Shown: positions 11,511-20,858, counted from the first letter of the stretch. The stretch: 64,000 nt of DNA from an uncultured Aurantimonas sp. (GCA_947488615.1 CANKZU010000005.1:124001-188000), one strand, 5' to 3'. Notes: a model not told the origin generated them from the sequence alone. Made by a program: numbers and translations.

Positions 11511-11723
11511 ATGAGCCAGACCGGCACCGTCAAGTTCTTCAACGAAGCCAAGGGTTTCGGATTCGTTACGCCGGACGGCGGCGCGAAGGACGTGTTCCTT
11601 CACGTCTCCGCGCTCGAGCGCGCAGGCATCTCCTCGCTCAACGAGGGCGACAAGATCAGCTTCGACACCGAGCCCGACACCCGCGGCAAGGGCCCGAAGG
11701 CGATCAACGTCCAGCGCGTCTAA
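11511..11723 (+). CDS. cspA: cold shock protein of the CspA family
   Basis: A 70-residue single cold shock domain protein. It has the RNP1-like KGFGFVTP at about 15-22 and RNP2-like DVFLHVSAL at about 29-37, the surfaces that bind single-stranded RNA and DNA and melt secondary structure. ATG 11511 is preceded by CGAAAGG about ten bases upstream. A perfect 16-base-pair hairpin follows nine bases after the stop. The length is standard for the family. Which of the several paralogues usual in rhizobial genomes this is cannot be told. Confidence 0.95.
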   Translation: MSQTGTVKFFNEAKGFGFVTPDGGAKDVFLHVSALERAGISSLNEGDKISFDTEPDTRGKGPKAINVQRV

Positions 11724-11731
11724 CACGTTAA

Positions 11732-11767
11732 GGCGCGACCGGCGGAGTCCGCTCCGCCGGTCGCGCC
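11732..11767 (+). terminator. strong hairpin terminator after cspA
   Basis: A perfect 16-base inverted repeat (11732-11747 and 11752-11767) closes on a TCCG tetraloop. It begins nine bases after the cspA stop. A second, weaker hairpin with arms CCGAAA and TTTCGG follows at 11770-11786. There is no long T run, so it may work as an RNA-stabilising 3' end as much as a terminator. Confidence 0.65.
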
Positions 11768-11825
11768 GACCGAAACTTTATTTCGGGTCGCTCCGCGTCT
11801 CGGTGCCAAGTGATCGAAAGTCGAG

Positions 11826-12092
11826 ATGATGGAGAATTCCCGCAAGGCGCGCGAGCGCGCCGAGGCAGCGCTTTCGGGTCCACCGGAACGACCAGCCAAG
11901 GGTTCCGCGATCGGCATCATCGCCGCAGAATCGCTGGCGATCCAGGAAAAGACGGCACGGCTCAAGAAGCTCCGGATGGAGCGGGATGCCGTCGAGGTAC
12001 CCAAGGTCGCCAAGGTCAAGGCAAAGACGAAGCCGAAGCCGAAGGCAAAGACGACGGCGTCGAAGCCACGCGCAAAGAAATCCGCCGGCTGA
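11826..12092 (+). CDS. small lysine/alanine-rich basic protein
   Basis: An 88-residue protein of unknown function. Residues 1-55 look helical (SRKARERAEAAL, then AAESLAIQEKTARLKKLRMERDA), and residues 58-88 form a repetitive lysine, alanine and proline tail (KAKTKPKPKAKT) reminiscent of histone H1-like and HU-tail nucleic-acid-binding regions. The EKTARLKKLRMERD segment recurs, as far as I recall, in small rhizobial hypothetical proteins. ATG 11826 has GAAAG upstream; ATG 11829 is equally possible. It lies between cspA and rpsU on the same strand, behind the cspA terminator. Nucleic acid binding is an inference from composition only. Confidence 0.65.
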   Translation: MMENSRKARERAEAALSGPPERPAKGSAIGIIAAESLAIQEKTARLKKLRMERDAVEVPKVAKVKAKTKPKPKAKTTASKPRAKKSAG

Positions 12093-12185
12093 CTGATCGT
12101 CGCCGGCCCTGTGGCGGTCCCGCCCTCTCCCATTGTGTGGAGAAGCGGCGCGAGGCCCTTAATAACCGATCAGTGAGGAGTCGTT

Positions 12186-12524
12186 TTGAAAGTCGACGTC
12201 AGAGACAACAATGTCGATCAGGCCCTGCGGGCTCTGAAGAAGAAATTGCAGCGCGAAGGCGTCTTCCGTGAAATGAAGGCGCGCCGCGCCTATGAGAAGC
12301 CGTCCGAGCGACGCGCTCGTCAGAAGCAGGAAGCCATTCGCCGCTCCCGCAAGCTTGCCCGCAAGCAGGCGCAGCGCGAAGGTCTCGTTCCCGGTCCGAA
12401 GCGCAAGCCGCCTCGCGCTGGCGCTGCGCGTCCGGGTGCTGGTGGAGCAGGAGCCGGCGGCGGCGCGAGCTCTGGTGGCTATTCCGGTGGCGACGCCCAG
12501 CGGCCATACAACACGGCTGGCTAA
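12186..12524 (+). CDS. rpsU: 30S ribosomal protein S21
   Basis: S21 of the small ribosomal subunit. The first 70 residues match the family, with [40 protein letters not shown] and [15 protein letters not shown]. The gene starts with TTG at 12186, with GAGGAG six bases upstream and no usable ATG nearby. At 112 residues it is much longer than the 70-residue E. coli protein: after residue 76 it has a tail rich in glycine, alanine and proline. Extended S21 tails occur in alphaproteobacteria. A 12-base-pair hairpin plus T run follows the stop. Confidence 0.93.
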   Translation: MKVDVRDNNVDQALRALKKKLQREGVFREMKARRAYEKPSERRARQKQEAIRRSRKLARKQAQREGLVPGPKRKPPRAGAARPGAGGAGAGGGASSGGYSGGDAQRPYNTAG

Positions 12525-12551
12525 ATCGCTCCGCTTTCTGATTCGCTTATT

Positions 12552-12596
12552 CGATTGCCCGGTGGCCGCAAGGCTTACCGGGCAATCGCATTTTTG
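12552..12596 (+). terminator. intrinsic terminator after rpsU
   Basis: Perfect 12-base arms CGATTGCCCGGT (12552-12563) and ACCGGGCAATCG (12577-12588), followed after CA by TTTTT. It lies 28 bases past the rpsU stop and before the convergent cysK gene. This is a textbook rho-independent terminator on the plus strand. Confidence 0.9.
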
Positions 12597-12636
12597 ACGG
12601 CCGCGTCGACGCCCCGGTCGGGCGACGCGATATTGC

Positions 12637-13629
12637 CTACTCCTCGTCACCCAGCCCTTCGAACAGCGCCGTCGACAGGTACCGCTCGGCGAAGGACGGA
12701 ATGATCACGACGATGTTCTTGCCGGCCATCTCGTCGCGCAGGCCGACGCGGATCGCGGCCGCGAGCGCCGCGCCGGATGAGATACCCACCGGAACGCCCT
12801 CCAGCCGAGCAACCAGACGCGCCAGCTCGAAGGACTCCTCGTTCGTGACCTGGACGACCTCGTCATAGACCTCGCGATCGAGGATTGACGGCGCGAAACC
12901 GGCGCCGATGCCCTGGATCTTGTGCGGCCCGGGTGCGCCGCCGGACAGGATCGGCGATGCCTCGGGCTCGACGGCGATGACCTTGAGGCCGGGCTTGCGC
13001 TGCTTGAGAACCTGGCCCGCGCCGGTAATGGTGCCGCCGGTGCCGATACCAGACACCAGCACATCGACCTCGCCGTTGGTATCGTTCCATATCTCCTCGG
13101 CCGTAGTAACGCGGTGTATCTGCGGATTGGCCGGGTTTTCGAATTGCTGGGGCATGACAGCGTCGGGAATCTCGGCGATGAGCTCCTCGGCCTTGGCGAT
13201 CGCGCCCTTCATGCCCTTGGCACCCTCGGTCAACACCAGGTCCGCGCCGAGCAGCCGCAGCATCTTGCGCCGCTCGATCGACATCGTCTCGGGCATGGTC
13301 AGGATCAGCCGGTAGCCTTTGGCGGCGGCCGCGAAGGCGAGCGCGATGCCGGTGTTACCGGAGGTGGGCTCGACCAGCGTCGTCTTGCCCGGCGTGATCC
13401 GACCGTCGGCTTCGAGTTTCTGAATCATCGCGACGCCGATACGATCCTTGACGCTGGCGATCGGATTGAAGAATTCGAGCTTGGCGAGAAGATGCGCCTT
13501 GACGCCCTTTTCCTTCGCCAGCTTGTCCAGGCGAACGATCGGCGTATCGCCGATGGTGTCGACGATGGAATCGTAGATACGCCCTCGCCCGGGCATCCTT
13601 GCCCTGCTGTCGTTTGCGGCTTTGTCCAT
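12637..13629 (-). CDS. cysK: cysteine synthase A (O-acetylserine sulfhydrylase)
   Basis: A 330-residue PLP enzyme that makes cysteine from O-acetylserine and sulfide. The cofactor lysine is in [11 protein letters not shown] near residue 55, the substrate loop is [13 protein letters not shown] near 84-96, and the phosphate-binding glycine loop is [13 protein letters not shown] near 193. The C-terminal segment [15 protein letters not shown] is also typical. I chose ATG 13629 over 13668 because the extra residues are not family-like and GGAACGGAA lies just upstream. It is convergent with rpsU and divergent from the GGDEF gene. Paralogues such as CysM exist in related genomes, but the motifs favour CysK. 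Confidence 0.93.
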   Translation of the reverse strand: MDKAANDSRARMPGRGRIYDSIVDTIGDTPIVRLDKLAKEKGVKAHLLAKLEFFNPIASVKDRIGVAMIQKLEADGRITPGKTTLVEPTSGNTGIALAFAAAAKGYRLILTMPETMSIERRKMLRLLGADLVLTEGAKGMKGAIAKAEELIAEIPDAVMPQQFENPANPQIHRVTTAEEIWNDTNGEVDVLVSGIGTGGTITGAGQVLKQRKPGLKVIAVEPEASPILSGGAPGPHKIQGIGAGFAPSILDREVYDEVVQVTNEESFELARLVARLEGVPVGISSGAALAAAIRVGLRDEMAGKNIVVIIPSFAERYLSTALFEGLGDEE

Positions 13630-13859
13630 GGCTTCCGTTCCTTCCCTATCGCGTCGTGGGGCAGTCACTGCCCGCCGCCCCTCACATCACGTGTGAAGCT
13701 TATGGCGAAAAGCCACCGGATGTGAGGCCGCGACGTCCAAAGCGCGATCCTCCGATAAAAAAGCATACCCCATGTGTGACGAAGCGCCATCGAACCGCAC
13801 GACGCAATACTGGCGAAGCATCGAATTGTCGGGTGTCCTCTAACGCGATCTTATGACAA

Positions 13860-14714
13860 TTGCGGGAAAACGGCGGTTCGGTGCGGGCAAACCCGCCGGC
13901 CGAGAAACCAGCGAGATCGCCGTTGCGCCCTACCTTTGCCCATATCCGGACTATCTGTAGCGAATTTCTCGTGCTGGTCGCCGCGATGACGCTGATGTCG
14001 GGGACGGCGGGATTCTATCTCTTCCGCGAGTTTGGGCAACCGGTGATGACGACGGCGGCGCTTTTCGCCTTCGCCGTGCCGCTGGTGACAGCCCTTCCCT
14101 ATGTCGTCTATCTGGCCGTTCGGCTGAACGCCCTCATGTCGGACAATGCCGGCCTCCAACGCGCCGCTCTGACCGACCGGCTGACAGGACTGCTCAACCG
14201 GGCTGGCTTCGAGGGCGAGATCCGACGCCACATCGCGACACTCGAGAGAAAGCAACAGGGCGGCCTGATGCTGCTCGTCGTGGACGCCGACAATTTCAAA
14301 CAGATCAACGACCGGCTGGGGCATCCAACCGGCGATCAGGCCTTGAAGGCGATCGCGACCGAGCTGCGTCATTCGATCCGCGCCGGCGACGCCTTGGGCC
14401 GGATCGGCGGCGAGGAATTCGCCATCTCGCTGCCCTGCGCCAATATCGGCCAAGGCCGGACTGTGGCCGAGCGCCTGCGGCTCGCCATCAACGCGCTCAG
14501 CGTCGGCGACGGTGACGACACCATGCGGCTATCGGTTAGCGTCGGCGGCGCATTTTCCGCGGCGCCGCAATCCTTCGACGTGATTTACGCCGCAGCCGAC
14601 CACAATCTCTATCAGGCCAAGCAGGCCGGGCGGAACCGCAGCACCATCTCGGCGATGGGGAACGCGCATGGCTATCTTCGCGACGCGCGAAACCCGGTTC
14701 CCGCCACCGCCTGA
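13860..14714 (+). CDS. membrane-anchored diguanylate cyclase (GGDEF)
   Basis: About 284 residues. Two hydrophobic segments near 34-54 and 64-90 are followed by a short linker and a GGDEF domain from about residue 98. The domain has DRLTGLLNRAGFE, VVDADNFKQINDRLGHPTGDQ and the active-site loop RIGGEEFAIS near 180. GGEEF is a competent variant, so synthesis of cyclic di-GMP is likely. No inhibitory-site RxxD is obvious just upstream of GGEEF. The start is uncertain: TTG 13860 is the longest, GTG 13881 is possible, and neither has a strong ribosome site. It stands alone between cysK and dut and overlaps nothing. Confidence 0.85.
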   Translation: MRENGGSVRANPPAEKPARSPLRPTFAHIRTICSEFLVLVAAMTLMSGTAGFYLFREFGQPVMTTAALFAFAVPLVTALPYVVYLAVRLNALMSDNAGLQRAALTDRLTGLLNRAGFEGEIRRHIATLERKQQGGLMLLVVDADNFKQINDRLGHPTGDQALKAIATELRHSIRAGDALGRIGGEEFAISLPCANIGQGRTVAERLRLAINALSVGDGDDTMRLSVSVGGAFSAAPQSFDVIYAAADHNLYQAKQAGRNRSTISAMGNAHGYLRDARNPVPATA

Positions 14715-14727
14715 CAGCCCCGGCCGG

Positions 14728-15180
14728 TCACCCAATTCCCGTCGAACCGAAACCGCCGTCACCCCGCTCACTGACCGCAAGGCTTTGTCGCTCGCCGAAC
14801 TCCGCCTGGACGACCGGCGCAATCACGATCTGCGCGATCCTATCGCCCGGCGCGACCGTGAAAGGCTCCTCGCCCAGATTGACGAGGATGATTTTCACCT
14901 CGCCGCGATAGTCGCTGTCGATCGTGCCGGGCGTATTGAGGACCGTGACGCCGTGCTTGGCGGCCAAGCCGGAACGGGGGCGAACCTGAACCTCGTAGCC
15001 CGGCGGAATCTCGAAGCTCAGGCCGGTCGGCACCAGCGCCCGCGCGCCGGGCGCCAGAGTTATCGCTCCCGCCAGCGCGGCGCGAATGTCGGCCCCGGCC
15101 GCTCCTTGGGTGACGTAGGCGGGAATCGGCACGTCCGCGCCATGGGGCAAGCGGCAAATGCCGATCGTCGGCGCGCTCAC
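14728..15180 (-). CDS. dut: deoxyuridine 5'-triphosphate nucleotidohydrolase (dUTPase)
   Basis: A 150-residue trimeric dUTPase that hydrolyses dUTP to dUMP. All five motifs are visible: [32 protein letters not shown] with the catalytic aspartate, GDRIAQIVI and the C-terminal GDGGFGSTG arm. The GTG start at 15178-15180 overlaps the TGA of coaBC as GTGA, which fits coupled translation and gives the standard length; the ATG at 15216 would lie inside coaBC. The coaBC-dut order is conserved in alphaproteobacteria. Confidence 0.94.
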   Translation of the reverse strand: MSAPTIGICRLPHGADVPIPAYVTQGAAGADIRAALAGAITLAPGARALVPTGLSFEIPPGYEVQVRPRSGLAAKHGVTVLNTPGTIDSDYRGEVKIILVNLGEEPFTVAPGDRIAQIVIAPVVQAEFGERQSLAVSERGDGGFGSTGIG

Positions 15181-16397
15181 GGGCGATTGCCCTGCAGCAG
15201 GCGCGCGGCGATCCATAGCGCCAGGCGCCGCGCGACTTCTGTCTTGTCCAGCTTGGGCCAGTCCTCGACGGCGTCACGGGTCACGATATGCACGGTGTTG
15301 GTCATGCCGCCCATGACGCCGGTCGCGGCCGACACGTCGTTGGCGACGATCGCGTCGGCGCCCTTCCTGTCGAGCTTTGCCCGCGCATTTTCCAAGAGAT
15401 CATCGGTCTCGGCCGCAAAGCCGACAACGAGGCGCGGACGCAATTGCGAATGGCCGACGGTCGCCAGAATGTCCGGATTCTCCCTCAAGGCGAGCGCCGG
15501 CGGGCCGTCGTCGCCCTTCTTGATCTTGGCCTCGCCCTCCGCGACCGTCCGCCAGTCGGCGACGGCCGCGACGAAGACGGCGGCATCAGCGGGAAGCGCC
15601 GCCTCGACGGCTTGCAGCATCTGGCGGGCGGTCTCGACACGGCGCATGGCGACACCGGCCGGATCGGCGATGGCGACCGGGCCGCTGACCAGCGTCACCT
15701 CGGCCCCCAAGCCAGCAAGCGCTTCGGCGATGGCGTGTCCCTGGCGCCCGGACGAGCGGTTGGCGAGGTAGCGGACCGGGTCGATCGGCTCGTGGGTCGG
15801 ACCTGACGTAACCACGATGCGGCGGCCCGCGAGCGGCTTCGCCCCGCCGTCCAGCAGAGCGTCCAGCGCCGCCGCGATTTCCGTCGGCTCGGCCATGCGG
15901 CCGATTCCGGCCTCACCCGCTTCGGCCATCTCGCCGGCATTCGGCCCTACGAAGTGCACGCCATCGGCGGTCAGCGTTTCACGGTTGCGGCGCGTCGCCG
16001 GATGCGCCCACATCGCCGGGTTCATCGCCGGCGCCATCAGGATCGGCGCCTTCGCCGCCAGCAGCACGGCGGTCGCCAGATCGTCGGCAAGGCCATTGGC
16101 GCAGCGCGCCATCAAATTGGCCGTCGCCGGCGCGACGAGAATCGCATCGGCCTCGCGGGCGAGCCGAATATGGCCGACATCGTGCTCGTCCTCGCGATCG
16201 AACAGATCGTCGAACACTTTCGAGGCCGACAGCGCGCCGACCGCGAGCGGTGTCACGAATTCCTTGGCCGCCGTCGTCATGACCGGCGTCACATGCGCGC
16301 CGGGCTCGCGCAGCCGGCGGATGAGGTCCAGCGTCTTGTAGGCCGCGATGCCGCCACCGATGACGAGAAGGATGCGTTTCTTATCGAGTCCGCTCAT
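15177..16397 (-). CDS. coaBC: bifunctional phosphopantothenoylcysteine decarboxylase / phosphopantothenate-cysteine ligase
   Basis: A 406-residue bifunctional enzyme of coenzyme A synthesis. The N-terminal flavin-dependent CoaC part has [16 protein letters not shown] near 13, [17 protein letters not shown] near 90 and the PxMNxxMW motif in [14 protein letters not shown] near 122. The C-terminal CoaB part starts near residue 190 with [25 protein letters not shown] and has KIKK near 290. ATG 16397 overlaps the vapC stop by four bases and its own stop overlaps the dut start by four bases, so its expression is likely tied to the toxin-antitoxin pair upstream as well as to ubiE and ubiB. Confidence 0.96.
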   Translation of the reverse strand: MSGLDKKRILLVIGGGIAAYKTLDLIRRLREPGAHVTPVMTTAAKEFVTPLAVGALSASKVFDDLFDREDEHDVGHIRLAREADAILVAPATANLMARCANGLADDLATAVLLAAKAPILMAPAMNPAMWAHPATRRNRETLTADGVHFVGPNAGEMAEAGEAGIGRMAEPTEIAAALDALLDGGAKPLAGRRIVVTSGPTHEPIDPVRYLANRSSGRQGHAIAEALAGLGAEVTLVSGPVAIADPAGVAMRRVETARQMLQAVEAALPADAAVFVAAVADWRTVAEGEAKIKKGDDGPPALALRENPDILATVGHSQLRPRLVVGFAAETDDLLENARAKLDRKGADAIVANDVSAATGVMGGMTNTVHIVTRDAVEDWPKLDKTEVARRLALWIAARLLQGNRP

Positions 16398-16795
16398 GCC
16401 GCCAGCGCCGGTTCGATGTCGGTGTGGACGAAATCGTCACCCTTGAACAGCAGCGGCGCGCCGAGCGAACGGGCCAGCGCATAGGAGAAGCAATCGCCGA
16501 AATTCAGCCGGGCCGGGCTGCCCGAGCCGCGACCGAAACGCCGATAGGCCTCAATGGCAAGATCGGCCTGGCGGACGTCGAATGGATGTGTTCGCAGCGC
16601 CATATCCTCCATCATCTCATGCAGACGCGCCACACCTTGCGAGCCATGCTGGCCCCGGATCACGATCACCGTTTCAACGAAAGTCGCAGCGGAAATCGAA
16701 ACGTCGGCATCGTTGACGATCAGGCGTGTGATCCGCTCGGCCTCCGGTTCGGCATTCACGACCGCCACGATCGCCGAACTATCCACAACGATCAC
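16394..16795 (-). CDS. vapC: VapC-family PIN-domain ribonuclease toxin
   Basis: A 133-residue PIN-domain protein. The acidic active site is visible as the first strand VIVVDSSAIVA, a glutamate in FVETVIV near 40, and NFGDCFSYALA near 96 with GDDF near 118. Such toxins cleave tRNA or rRNA. The GTG start at 16793-16795 overlaps the antitoxin TGA by four bases; an ATG at 16810 would lie inside vapB. The stop overlaps the coaBC start, again by four bases. Placement between ubiB and coaBC is unusual. Activity is inferred from the intact motif set. Confidence 0.92.
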   Translation of the reverse strand: MIVVDSSAIVAVVNAEPEAERITRLIVNDADVSISAATFVETVIVIRGQHGSQGVARLHEMMEDMALRTHPFDVRQADLAIEAYRRFGRGSGSPARLNFGDCFSYALARSLGAPLLFKGDDFVHTDIEPALAA

Positions 16796-17052
16796 TCGAC
16801 GAAATCCCAAAGTTCGTCGGTGAACGCCTTCTGATCGAAAGGCTGGTCGGGCTTGCGACCCAGCGACAGGATGCGCCGGACGCGCGCCTCCCGCGCCTGA
16901 AGGCTTTCCCCCTGACCGGCGGGCCGCTCGTCGACCGAGGCGCCGAGAATCGTGCGCGCCTCCTCCTCCATGGACCGGCCATGCGCGGCCGCGCGCACGC
17001 GCAGCTTCCGTTTCACGTCCTCGTCGAGATTGCGAATCGTCAGGCTGGCCAT
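16792..17052 (-). CDS. vapB: FitA/VapB-type antitoxin
   Basis: An 86-residue protein with an N-terminal ribbon-helix-helix domain, ASLTIRNLDEDVKRKLRVRA and HGRSMEEEARTIL, residues 2-37, of the FitA-like kind that binds its own operator. The C-terminal half (SLQAREARVRRILSLGRK and on to FTDELWDFVE) is the flexible part that usually wraps the PIN toxin. It lies 97 bases downstream of ubiB, enough for its own promoter and operator. It is the first gene of the overlapping chain vapB-vapC-coaBC-dut. Confidence 0.88.
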   Translation of the reverse strand: MASLTIRNLDEDVKRKLRVRAAAHGRSMEEEARTILGASVDERPAGQGESLQAREARVRRILSLGRKPDQPFDQKAFTDELWDFVE

Positions 17053-17149
17053 CCTCGCCTCTCGTCTAGCTCTTACCAGCCAATCTAGGTCCGGGATGAT
17101 TGCGATGCAATCAAGCGGGTAAGCTGGGTGATAAGCGTCCTGGTTGCGC

Positions 17150-18733
17150 TCAAAATATCATCGAGATCGCAATCGACAGGAGCGACACGGCGATCACCCA
17201 TTGGGCAACACGACCGCTGATGATGCTGGTGCGCTTCTCTGTGGCGAGGTCCGTCAGCGTGTCGTCATTCAGCCGGATGCCGTTTTCGATCAGGTCCGGC
17301 ATCTGCTTGGCGAGGATTTCCAGCCCGATCGCGAGATCGGGCGCGCGGTGCAGCAGCCGCAGCATCGCGTCGACACCCTCGCGGGCTTCCCGCAGCTTGG
17401 CCGCCGGCCCGAGCTCGTCGAGGATGTAGTCCGACACCACCGGCTCGGCGGCAACCCACATGTTGAATTTCGGATCGAAGGTGCGCGCGACACCCTCCAC
17501 GACGACCATCGTCTTCTGCAACAGCACCAGTTCCGGCCGCGTCTTCATATCGAACAGCTCGGTGACCTCGAACAAGAGCGCCAGCAGGTGGCCCATCGAA
17601 ATCGTCTCGGCGGGCTGGCCGTAGATCGGCTCGCCAATGGCGCGAAGCGCCTGGGCGAAGCTGGCGACGTTCTGGTTGCGCGGCACGTAGCCGGCCTCGA
17701 AATGCAGTTCGGCGACGCGCAGATAGTCGCGGCGAATGAAGCCGTAGAGGATCTCGGCGAGGAAGCGCTTGGATTCCGCGCTGAGCCGGCCGACGATGCC
17801 CAGATCGACCGCGATCACCGCGCCGTCCGGGCCGACGAACAGATTGCCCTGATGCATGTCGGCGTGAAAGAAGCCGTCGCGCATGGCATGGCGCAGGAAC
17901 GATTGCACCACGGTTACGCCGATCTGCTTCAGATCATGGCCGGCCATCGCGATCGCGGCGACGTCGCTCATCTTGATGCCGTCGATCCACTCCATGGTGA
18001 GGACGTCGCGGCCGGTGCGCTCCCAGTCGATCTTCGGCACCCGAAAGCCGAAATCGTTGGCCGTGTTTTCGGCCATCTCGGACGCCGCGGCCGCCTCCAG
18101 CCGCAGATCCATCTCGATCCGGGTCGACTGGGCGAGGGTCTCCACCACCGCCACGGGCCGCAGCCGGCGCGACGAGCGCACATAGCGCTCCAGGAAGCGC
18201 GCGATGGAGGCAAAGGTCTCCAGTTCACGCAGGAAGCGGACGCGGACACCGGGCCGCACGACCTTGACGGCGGCGAGGCGCTCGCTGCCGTCGGCGTCAC
18301 GGATACGCGCCTTGTAGACCTGGGCGATAGAGGCGGCCCCTACGACCTCGCCCAACTCGACGAAAAGCTCCTCGACCCGCCGCCCGAGCGTCGTCTCGAT
18401 CTCGATCACGGCCAGCGCCGTATCGAAAGGGGGAACCTTGTCCTGAAGGCTGCCGAGCTCGCTCGCCGCCGCGGCTCCCACAAGGTCCGGCCGGGTCGCC
18501 AGGAATTGACCCAGCTTGACGTAGGACGGCCCAAGACGATTCAGCGCGCGCGACAGATTGTCGGAGCGTTCCCGATTTTCAGCCGAGCCCCGCTCGATCA
18601 ATCGCGCGAAGCGGTGCAGCAGCGCCGGCCCGGGCGGCAGGCCTTCGGCGGGAAACGAGCCGATGACGCCCTCTCGGGCGAGAACGAACACCGCGCGGAC
18701 GAGGGCGATCGTGCCGGAAATGGGATTGGCCAA
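17150..18733 (-). CDS. ubiB: UbiB family protein of ubiquinone biosynthesis
   Basis: A 527-residue atypical kinase-like ATPase needed for ubiquinone synthesis. It has the family KxGQ motif in YVKLGQFLATRPDLVG near 70-85, the alanine-rich nucleotide loop in AASIAQVYKARI near 133, LAAVKVVRPGVR near 153, FFHADMHQGNLFVG near 293 and AVDLGIVGRL near 313. The C-terminus ends with a hydrophobic hairpin (VAQWVIAVSLLSIAISMIF) that anchors it in the inner membrane. It follows ubiE by 21 bases on the same strand, the standard order. Confidence 0.95.
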   Translation of the reverse strand: MANPISGTIALVRAVFVLAREGVIGSFPAEGLPPGPALLHRFARLIERGSAENRERSDNLSRALNRLGPSYVKLGQFLATRPDLVGAAAASELGSLQDKVPPFDTALAVIEIETTLGRRVEELFVELGEVVGAASIAQVYKARIRDADGSERLAAVKVVRPGVRVRFLRELETFASIARFLERYVRSSRRLRPVAVVETLAQSTRIEMDLRLEAAAASEMAENTANDFGFRVPKIDWERTGRDVLTMEWIDGIKMSDVAAIAMAGHDLKQIGVTVVQSFLRHAMRDGFFHADMHQGNLFVGPDGAVIAVDLGIVGRLSAESKRFLAEILYGFIRRDYLRVAELHFEAGYVPRNQNVASFAQALRAIGEPIYGQPAETISMGHLLALLFEVTELFDMKTRPELVLLQKTMVVVEGVARTFDPKFNMWVAAEPVVSDYILDELGPAAKLREAREGVDAMLRLLHRAPDLAIGLEILAKQMPDLIENGIRLNDDTLTDLATEKRTSIISGRVAQWVIAVSLLSIAISMIF

Positions 18734-18754
18734 GAGTCTTTCCGCCCGATCGGT

Positions 18755-19534
18755 TCAGAGCTTCCAGCCGGAATGGATGGCGGCGATGCCTCCCGACAGG
18801 TTGCGATAGGCGACGCGCTCGAAGCCGGCGGCGCGAACCGCCGCGGCAAAATTCGCCTGGTTGGGAAAACGCCGGATCGACTCGACCAGATATTCGTAAG
18901 ATTCGCGATCGTTGGCGACGGTCTCGCCGATCTTCGGGATCGCCTTGAACGACCAAGCTTCGTAGACCCGGTCGAGAACCGGCATGTCGACCTCGGAGAA
19001 CTCCAGACACAGGAACCGGCCACCGGGCTTGAGCACCCGATAGGCCTCGCTCAGGGCCTTGTCGATCCGCGGTACGTTACGAATGCCGAAGGCGATCGTA
19101 TAGGCGTCGAAGCTCATGTCGGGGAGCTTCAGATCCTCGGCATTGCCCTCCACGAAAACCAGATTGCCGTCGAGCCGCCGCTTCGCCGCCCGCTCGGCGC
19201 CAACGCCGAGCATCGAAGCGTTGATGTCGAGGACGGTTCCCTCGGCGCGCCGCCGCGATGCCTCGACGATGCGGAAGGCGACATCGCCGGTGCCGCCCGC
19301 CACGTCGACGAACCGCCAGCCGGCGCGATGCGGCGGCGCCAGCCAGGCGACCATGGCGCTCTTCCAGGCGCGATGGAGGCCGGCCGACATCAGGTCGTTC
19401 ATCAGGTCGTAACGCTCGGCCACGCGGTGGAAGACATCGTTGACGCGCGCCTGCTTCTCCTCCCGACCGGCCACTGTGACATAGCCGTAGGAGGTCTCCA
19501 TCGCTTCGGCTCCGGTGACACGGGTTCGCGACAT
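18755..19534 (-). CDS. ubiE: ubiquinone/menaquinone C-methyltransferase
   Basis: A 259-residue SAM-dependent methyltransferase that acts on the demethoxy quinone ring. Marks are [25 protein letters not shown] near 32-56, the SAM loop [14 protein letters not shown] near 76, and [31 protein letters not shown] near 145-175. The start at ATG 19534 (MSRTRVTG) is chosen over 19561 as nearer to family length. The gene is 145 bases from the divergent mutM, so the promoter for the ubiE-ubiB unit should lie in that gap. Confidence 0.95.
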   Translation of the reverse strand: MSRTRVTGAEAMETSYGYVTVAGREEKQARVNDVFHRVAERYDLMNDLMSAGLHRAWKSAMVAWLAPPHRAGWRFVDVAGGTGDVAFRIVEASRRRAEGTVLDINASMLGVGAERAAKRRLDGNLVFVEGNAEDLKLPDMSFDAYTIAFGIRNVPRIDKALSEAYRVLKPGGRFLCLEFSEVDMPVLDRVYEAWSFKAIPKIGETVANDRESYEYLVESIRRFPNQANFAAAVRAAGFERVAYRNLSGGIAAIHSGWKL

Positions 19535-19679
19535 GGGGCGGCACCTTACATTGCATCGCATCGACCGGATGCGGATATTGGGGCGGCGAACCCTCGCCGG
19601 TCCTGCGAGGGACAGGAGGCGGCGGGTTGGCCAGGCGCTCCGGTTGGAAGCGCCGCATCGATCAGGGACTTAATCGAAA

Positions 19680-20573
19680 ATGCCGGAATTGCCAGAGGTG
19701 GAGACGGTGCGCCGCGGCCTTCTTCCCGTTATCGAAGGCGCGCGGATCGAACGCGTGGTGCTCGGGCGGCCCGACCTTCGCTTTCCAATGCCGGCACGAT
19801 TCGCCGAACGGCTGGCCGGCCGACGGATCGAAAGCCTCGGGCGGCGGGCCAAATATTTGCTCGCCGACCTGGAGGGCGGACTGGTGCTGGCCATGCATCT
19901 CGGCATGTCGGGCTCGTTCCGGATTGAGGTACCGCAGGGCGACAGCGTTCCCGGCACTTTCGCGCATCCGCGATCCGACATCCGCCGCCACGACCATGTG
20001 CGCTTTGATATAATGACACGCGATCTCGCACCGGCCTCGATTGTCTACAACGACCCGCGCCGCTTCGGCTACATGACGCTGATCGAGCGCGCGGAACTGG
20101 CGGAGCACCCGCATTTTCGCGGCCTCGGCATCGAACCGACGGGCAACGCACTGTCCGGACATGCGCTCGCCCCGCTCTTTGCGGGCCGCGGCGCGCCGCT
20201 CAAATCCGTGCTGCTCGACCAGCGGATCATCGCCGGCCTCGGCAACATCTATGTCTGCGAGGCGTTGTGGCGTGCCCGTCTGTCGCCGCGGCGGGCCGCC
20301 GGCACGCTGGTGAAGAAGAATGGAGTGGCCAGTCAACGGCTGGAAGTGCTCGCTCTCAATATCCGCGAAACCATCGCCGATGCCATCGCGGCCGGCGGCT
20401 CATCGCTGCGCGACTATCGCCAGGCCGACGGTTCGCTCGGTTATTTCCAGCATCGCTTCGCCGCCTACGACCGCGAAGGCGAGCCATGCCGGCACGACGC
20501 TTGCCGCGGAATCGTCAGCCGCATCGTCCAGTCGGGGCGATCGACCTTTTTCTGTCCGGTCTGCCAGCGCTAA
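19680..20573 (+). CDS. mutM: formamidopyrimidine-DNA glycosylase
   Basis: A 297-residue bifunctional glycosylase/AP lyase that removes 8-oxoguanine. It begins [14 protein letters not shown], so the catalytic proline and glutamate follow the initiator directly. It has GMSGSFRI near 76, [11 protein letters not shown] near 123, the helix-two-turn-helix [15 protein letters not shown] near 182, and a C-terminal zinc finger of the form C-x4-C-x16-C-x2-C ending in FFCPVCQR. It is somewhat longer than the E. coli protein (269), as usual in alphaproteobacteria. It is divergent from ubiE. Confidence 0.96.
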   Translation: MPELPEVETVRRGLLPVIEGARIERVVLGRPDLRFPMPARFAERLAGRRIESLGRRAKYLLADLEGGLVLAMHLGMSGSFRIEVPQGDSVPGTFAHPRSDIRRHDHVRFDIMTRDLAPASIVYNDPRRFGYMTLIERAELAEHPHFRGLGIEPTGNALSGHALAPLFAGRGAPLKSVLLDQRIIAGLGNIYVCEALWRARLSPRRAAGTLVKKNGVASQRLEVLALNIRETIADAIAAGGSSLRDYRQADGSLGYFQHRFAAYDREGEPCRHDACRGIVSRIVQSGRSTFFCPVCQR

Positions 20574-20706
20574 CGACGCGAGAAAGCGGGCGAGGTGCTA
20601 TGTTCCAGGGAGGTCGCGCGGCTCCAAAGCCAGGTGCACTTGTTTGCTGTCCGGCTCGTCCGCCTTGTCTGCAATCACATTCGCCGCTCCGCCTTCGCGG
20701 CAGATA

Positions 20707-20736
20707 TTGACGGCTCCCGGCGCATCTGCCTATAAG
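20707..20736 (+). promoter_or_regulatory. sigma-70 type promoter of rpsT
   Basis: TTGACG at 20707-20712 and TATAAG at 20731-20736 are separated by 18 bases; five of six positions match the consensus in each hexamer. Initiation near 20743 would give a leader of about 116 bases before rpsT. It lies in the 285-base gap after mutM, which otherwise holds nothing I recognise. The hexamers are seen directly; activity is inferred. Confidence 0.6.
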
Positions 20737-20858
20737 GGCGCGACTTTCGGCGGCGCTCCACGGCGCGGCCCGTTTTTTTGTGCTGCCGCGTCGCTTGACG
20801 GCGCGAGCCGTACGCCACCCGATCCGACCGACACGGTTACGATAGAGAGAGACGTTCC

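Noticed and set aside
17144..19927. A 927-codon open frame on the plus strand
   Set aside because: It is the antisense shadow of ubiB and ubiE, which have clear motifs; in GC-rich DNA such long antisense frames are common, and its translation has no recognisable domain.
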